DNA from: Gammaproteobacteria bacterium
Lineage (GTDB): Bacteria; Pseudomonadota; Gammaproteobacteria; Burkholderiales; Thiobacillaceae
Assembly (NCBI GenBank): GCA_018820745.1
Contig: JAHJNP010000242.1
Span: forward strand, 1-5,144
DNA length: 5,144 bases
Direction: 5' to 3'
Below, piece by piece: positions 3,703 through 5,144 of this stretch (position 1 is the first letter of the stretch; each line of letters begins with the position of its first letter). Made by a program: the position numbers and the translations under genes. The notes beneath the pieces were generated by a model. It ran no database searches. It saw nothing but the letters and a program-made list of their open reading frames with translations, and was not told where the DNA came from.

Positions 3703-5144
3703 TTACAGCGCGAAGGACACGCCTGCCATCAGAGTGTGCACGCCGCCGGAGAGCGCGTCGTAAACAGAGTCGTCGTAGTTGTCATACATGTAGCCGGCGC
3801 GCAACGTGGTGTTTTTCTTCAGGCCGTAATTCGCACCCAGGATGAAACTGTGCAGGGTGTTGTCGATACGGCCATCGATGGTGCCAGCCAGCTCCGTTGC
3901 AATCAGACCACTGGCTACATCGCCTTCCGACATGGAGTAGGTGTAACCCGCATTCAGCTTGAGGCGGTCGCTCGCCTGCCAGTCGCCATTGAACGACAGC
4001 GACCAGGTATCCACCTTGTAGGTCGACGTGTCGCGAATCAGGAAATTCAGCACGTTGGTATTCAACGAGCCAATTTCATAGCGGCGACGGGCGGTTGAGA
4101 AGAAGTAGGACTCGAAGTCGTTCTGGGTCCAGTCAAGACTGACGCTGGCGCTGATCTGCTCCGCCGGCGTCAGGTTAAGGGAGGCGCCCGCCGAATGAAA
4201 GGTATTGTCCATCTCCTGGGCTTGCGCAGTCCCCAGACCGTCATTGGCCAAGGCGTTGGTGAAAGTATTGTTGCCGTTCTGCCGGTGCTTGTAGTTGTAA
4301 TAGCCGTTAACCTGCATGCCGTCGGCTGCCGCGTAACTCACTGCCGCTTTCAGGTTGAGGGATTCCTCAGGCTCGGTCACCAGGCCGGTCTTGTCAGCCC
4401 ACAGATAGGACGGCGTGATGCGCAGGCTTACGCCGGGCATCGGCCGGGCGATCCATTTCAGGTAGACCTCGTCCGAAACGGTCTCTTCGCGGTAGAGCGA
4501 CCGCTGCGGCGCGATACCGGACTCCAAGCTCGTATCGGTCCAGGTGAGATCGCGGTCGATGTCCTCCCGCTTCCAGCCGCCAGTCAGGCTGGACTTGAGG
4601 GGCAGCGCGCGCATGGTGGCGGACAGCCCGTAACTAAAGGACTCGACGCTGTTGATACGGACGCCCAGCGTCTGGTCCTCCGTTGCGGAAATCAGGCCCG
4701 GAGCCGGGAAGGTGGAATCGTTGTCCCGGTTGGCGTACTTGATGTAGCCCTCCAGGCCCAGCGCCGGCGAAACCCGGTGGTTCACGTTGAGGAAGGCGTT
4801 GTCGGTGCTGACCTCGCCGGTGGTGTAGCCGGCAAGCGTCTGCCTGATGGTGAACGAATCCTGCTCCAGCCTAGACATGCCATAGCCCGCCGCCACCGTG
4901 GTGGCACCGTAAGCCTTGGACAGACGGATGGCATGCGTCATCAGGGTGCTGTCGGGCACGAAGTGCAGGTCCTTGTTGGCGGAGGCCGCGTTGAAGAATC
5001 CCCCGAAATTGGCGGCAAAGTCGCCCATCAGGTAATTTCGTGCATGATTGTCGAACGTCTCATAGCTGCCGTCATAGGACAACTGGAACAGGCCGCCGGG
5101 GGACGCGGTCAGATTGACGGACAGCTTGTTCATTTTCTCTTCGA
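3703..5144 (-). CDS. MtrB/PioB-family outer-membrane beta-barrel protein (partial, C-terminal 479 codons)
   Basis: Proteins of this family form a large beta-barrel (26 strands in the Shewanella MtrB structure) that sheathes a multihaem cytochrome and lets electrons cross the outer membrane. The visible part is a series of alternating amphipathic strands with aromatic girdles and polar turns, such as NGYYNYKHRQNGNNTF, SASVSLDWTQNDFESYFF, DRLKLNAGYTYSMSEGD and the end KKNTTLRAGYMYDNYDD...HTLMAGVSFAL. The YANRDNDST and KREDIDRD segments and the closing LRAGYMYDNYDD segment resemble this family. There is no signal peptide at the Met at 5133. The frame is open to the window edge (Glu-Glu-Lys precede it) and full-length members are roughly 650-850 residues, so the N-terminal third or more, including any CXXC motif, is outside. 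The Phe normally at or near the C-terminus is third from last. Neighbouring cytochrome and ccm genes support the call. Another large outer-membrane barrel is the alternative. Confidence 0.78.
   Translation of the reverse strand, partial: EEKMNKLSVNLTASPGGLFQLSYDGSYETFDNHARNYLMGDFAANFGGFFNAASANKDLHFVPDSTLMTHAIRLSKAYGATTVAAGYGMSRLEQDSFTIRQTLAGYTTGEVSTDNAFLNVNHRVSPALGLEGYIKYANRDNDSTFPAPGLISATEDQTLGVRINSVESFSYGLSATMRALPLKSSLTGGWKREDIDRDLTWTDTSLESGIAPQRSLYREETVSDEVYLKWIARPMPGVSLRITPSYLWADKTGLVTEPEESLNLKAAVSYAAADGMQVNGYYNYKHRQNGNNTFTNALANDGLGTAQAQEMDNTFHSAGASLNLTPAEQISASVSLDWTQNDFESYFFSTARRRYEIGSLNTNVLNFLIRDTSTYKVDTWSLSFNGDWQASDRLKLNAGYTYSMSEGDVASGLIATELAGTIDGRIDNTLHSFILGANYGLKKNTTLRAGYMYDNYDDSVYDALSGGVHTLMAGVSFAL

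Noticed and set aside
3703..5133. MtrB/PioB-like protein as a complete gene starting at the ATG at 5133
   Set aside because: There is no signal peptide or adequate ribosome binding site, the frame is open to the window edge, and the length is far below family size. It is treated as partial.

Overview
The window looks like a piece of a proteobacterial chromosome, most likely beta- or gammaproteobacterial. The reasons are the ccmABC gene order typical of System I cytochrome c maturation, a proteobacterial-style AtpC, a cytochrome c4-like diheme protein and an MtrB/PioB-type outer-membrane barrel. The last is characteristic of bacteria that pass electrons across the outer membrane, as iron oxidisers and metal reducers do. 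The taxon cannot be fixed from this sequence alone.

Layout, left to right: the 5' part of ccmC (minus strand, running off the left edge); a 266-bp MITE-like element with terminal inverted repeats and two large internal palindromes; ccmB (minus); a 247-bp gap filled with tandem hairpin-forming repeats; ccmA (minus); a gene-free region of about 350 bp with several dyads; a stand-alone ATP synthase epsilon-subunit gene (plus, the only plus-strand gene); convergent hairpins acting as probable terminators; a secreted diheme c-type cytochrome (minus); a strong hairpin; and the C-terminal 479 codons of an MtrB/PioB-family barrel (minus, running off the right edge).

The genes share a respiratory theme. 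CcmA and CcmB form the transporter part of the haem-handling machinery and CcmC is the haem-handling protein. Together they are needed to make periplasmic c-type cytochromes such as the diheme protein encoded nearby. The diheme cytochrome probably carries electrons in the periplasm, and the MtrB/PioB barrel would form the sheath of an outer-membrane electron conduit whose multihaem partner is expected just beyond the right edge.

The most unusual feature is that both internal junctions of ccmABC are occupied by different repetitive DNA, with all three genes left intact. In each case the repeat DNA carries an open reading frame on the coding strand that nearly or exactly joins the stop codon of one ccm gene to the start codon of the next. 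The orphan epsilon subunit, away from any other ATP synthase gene in view, is the second oddity.
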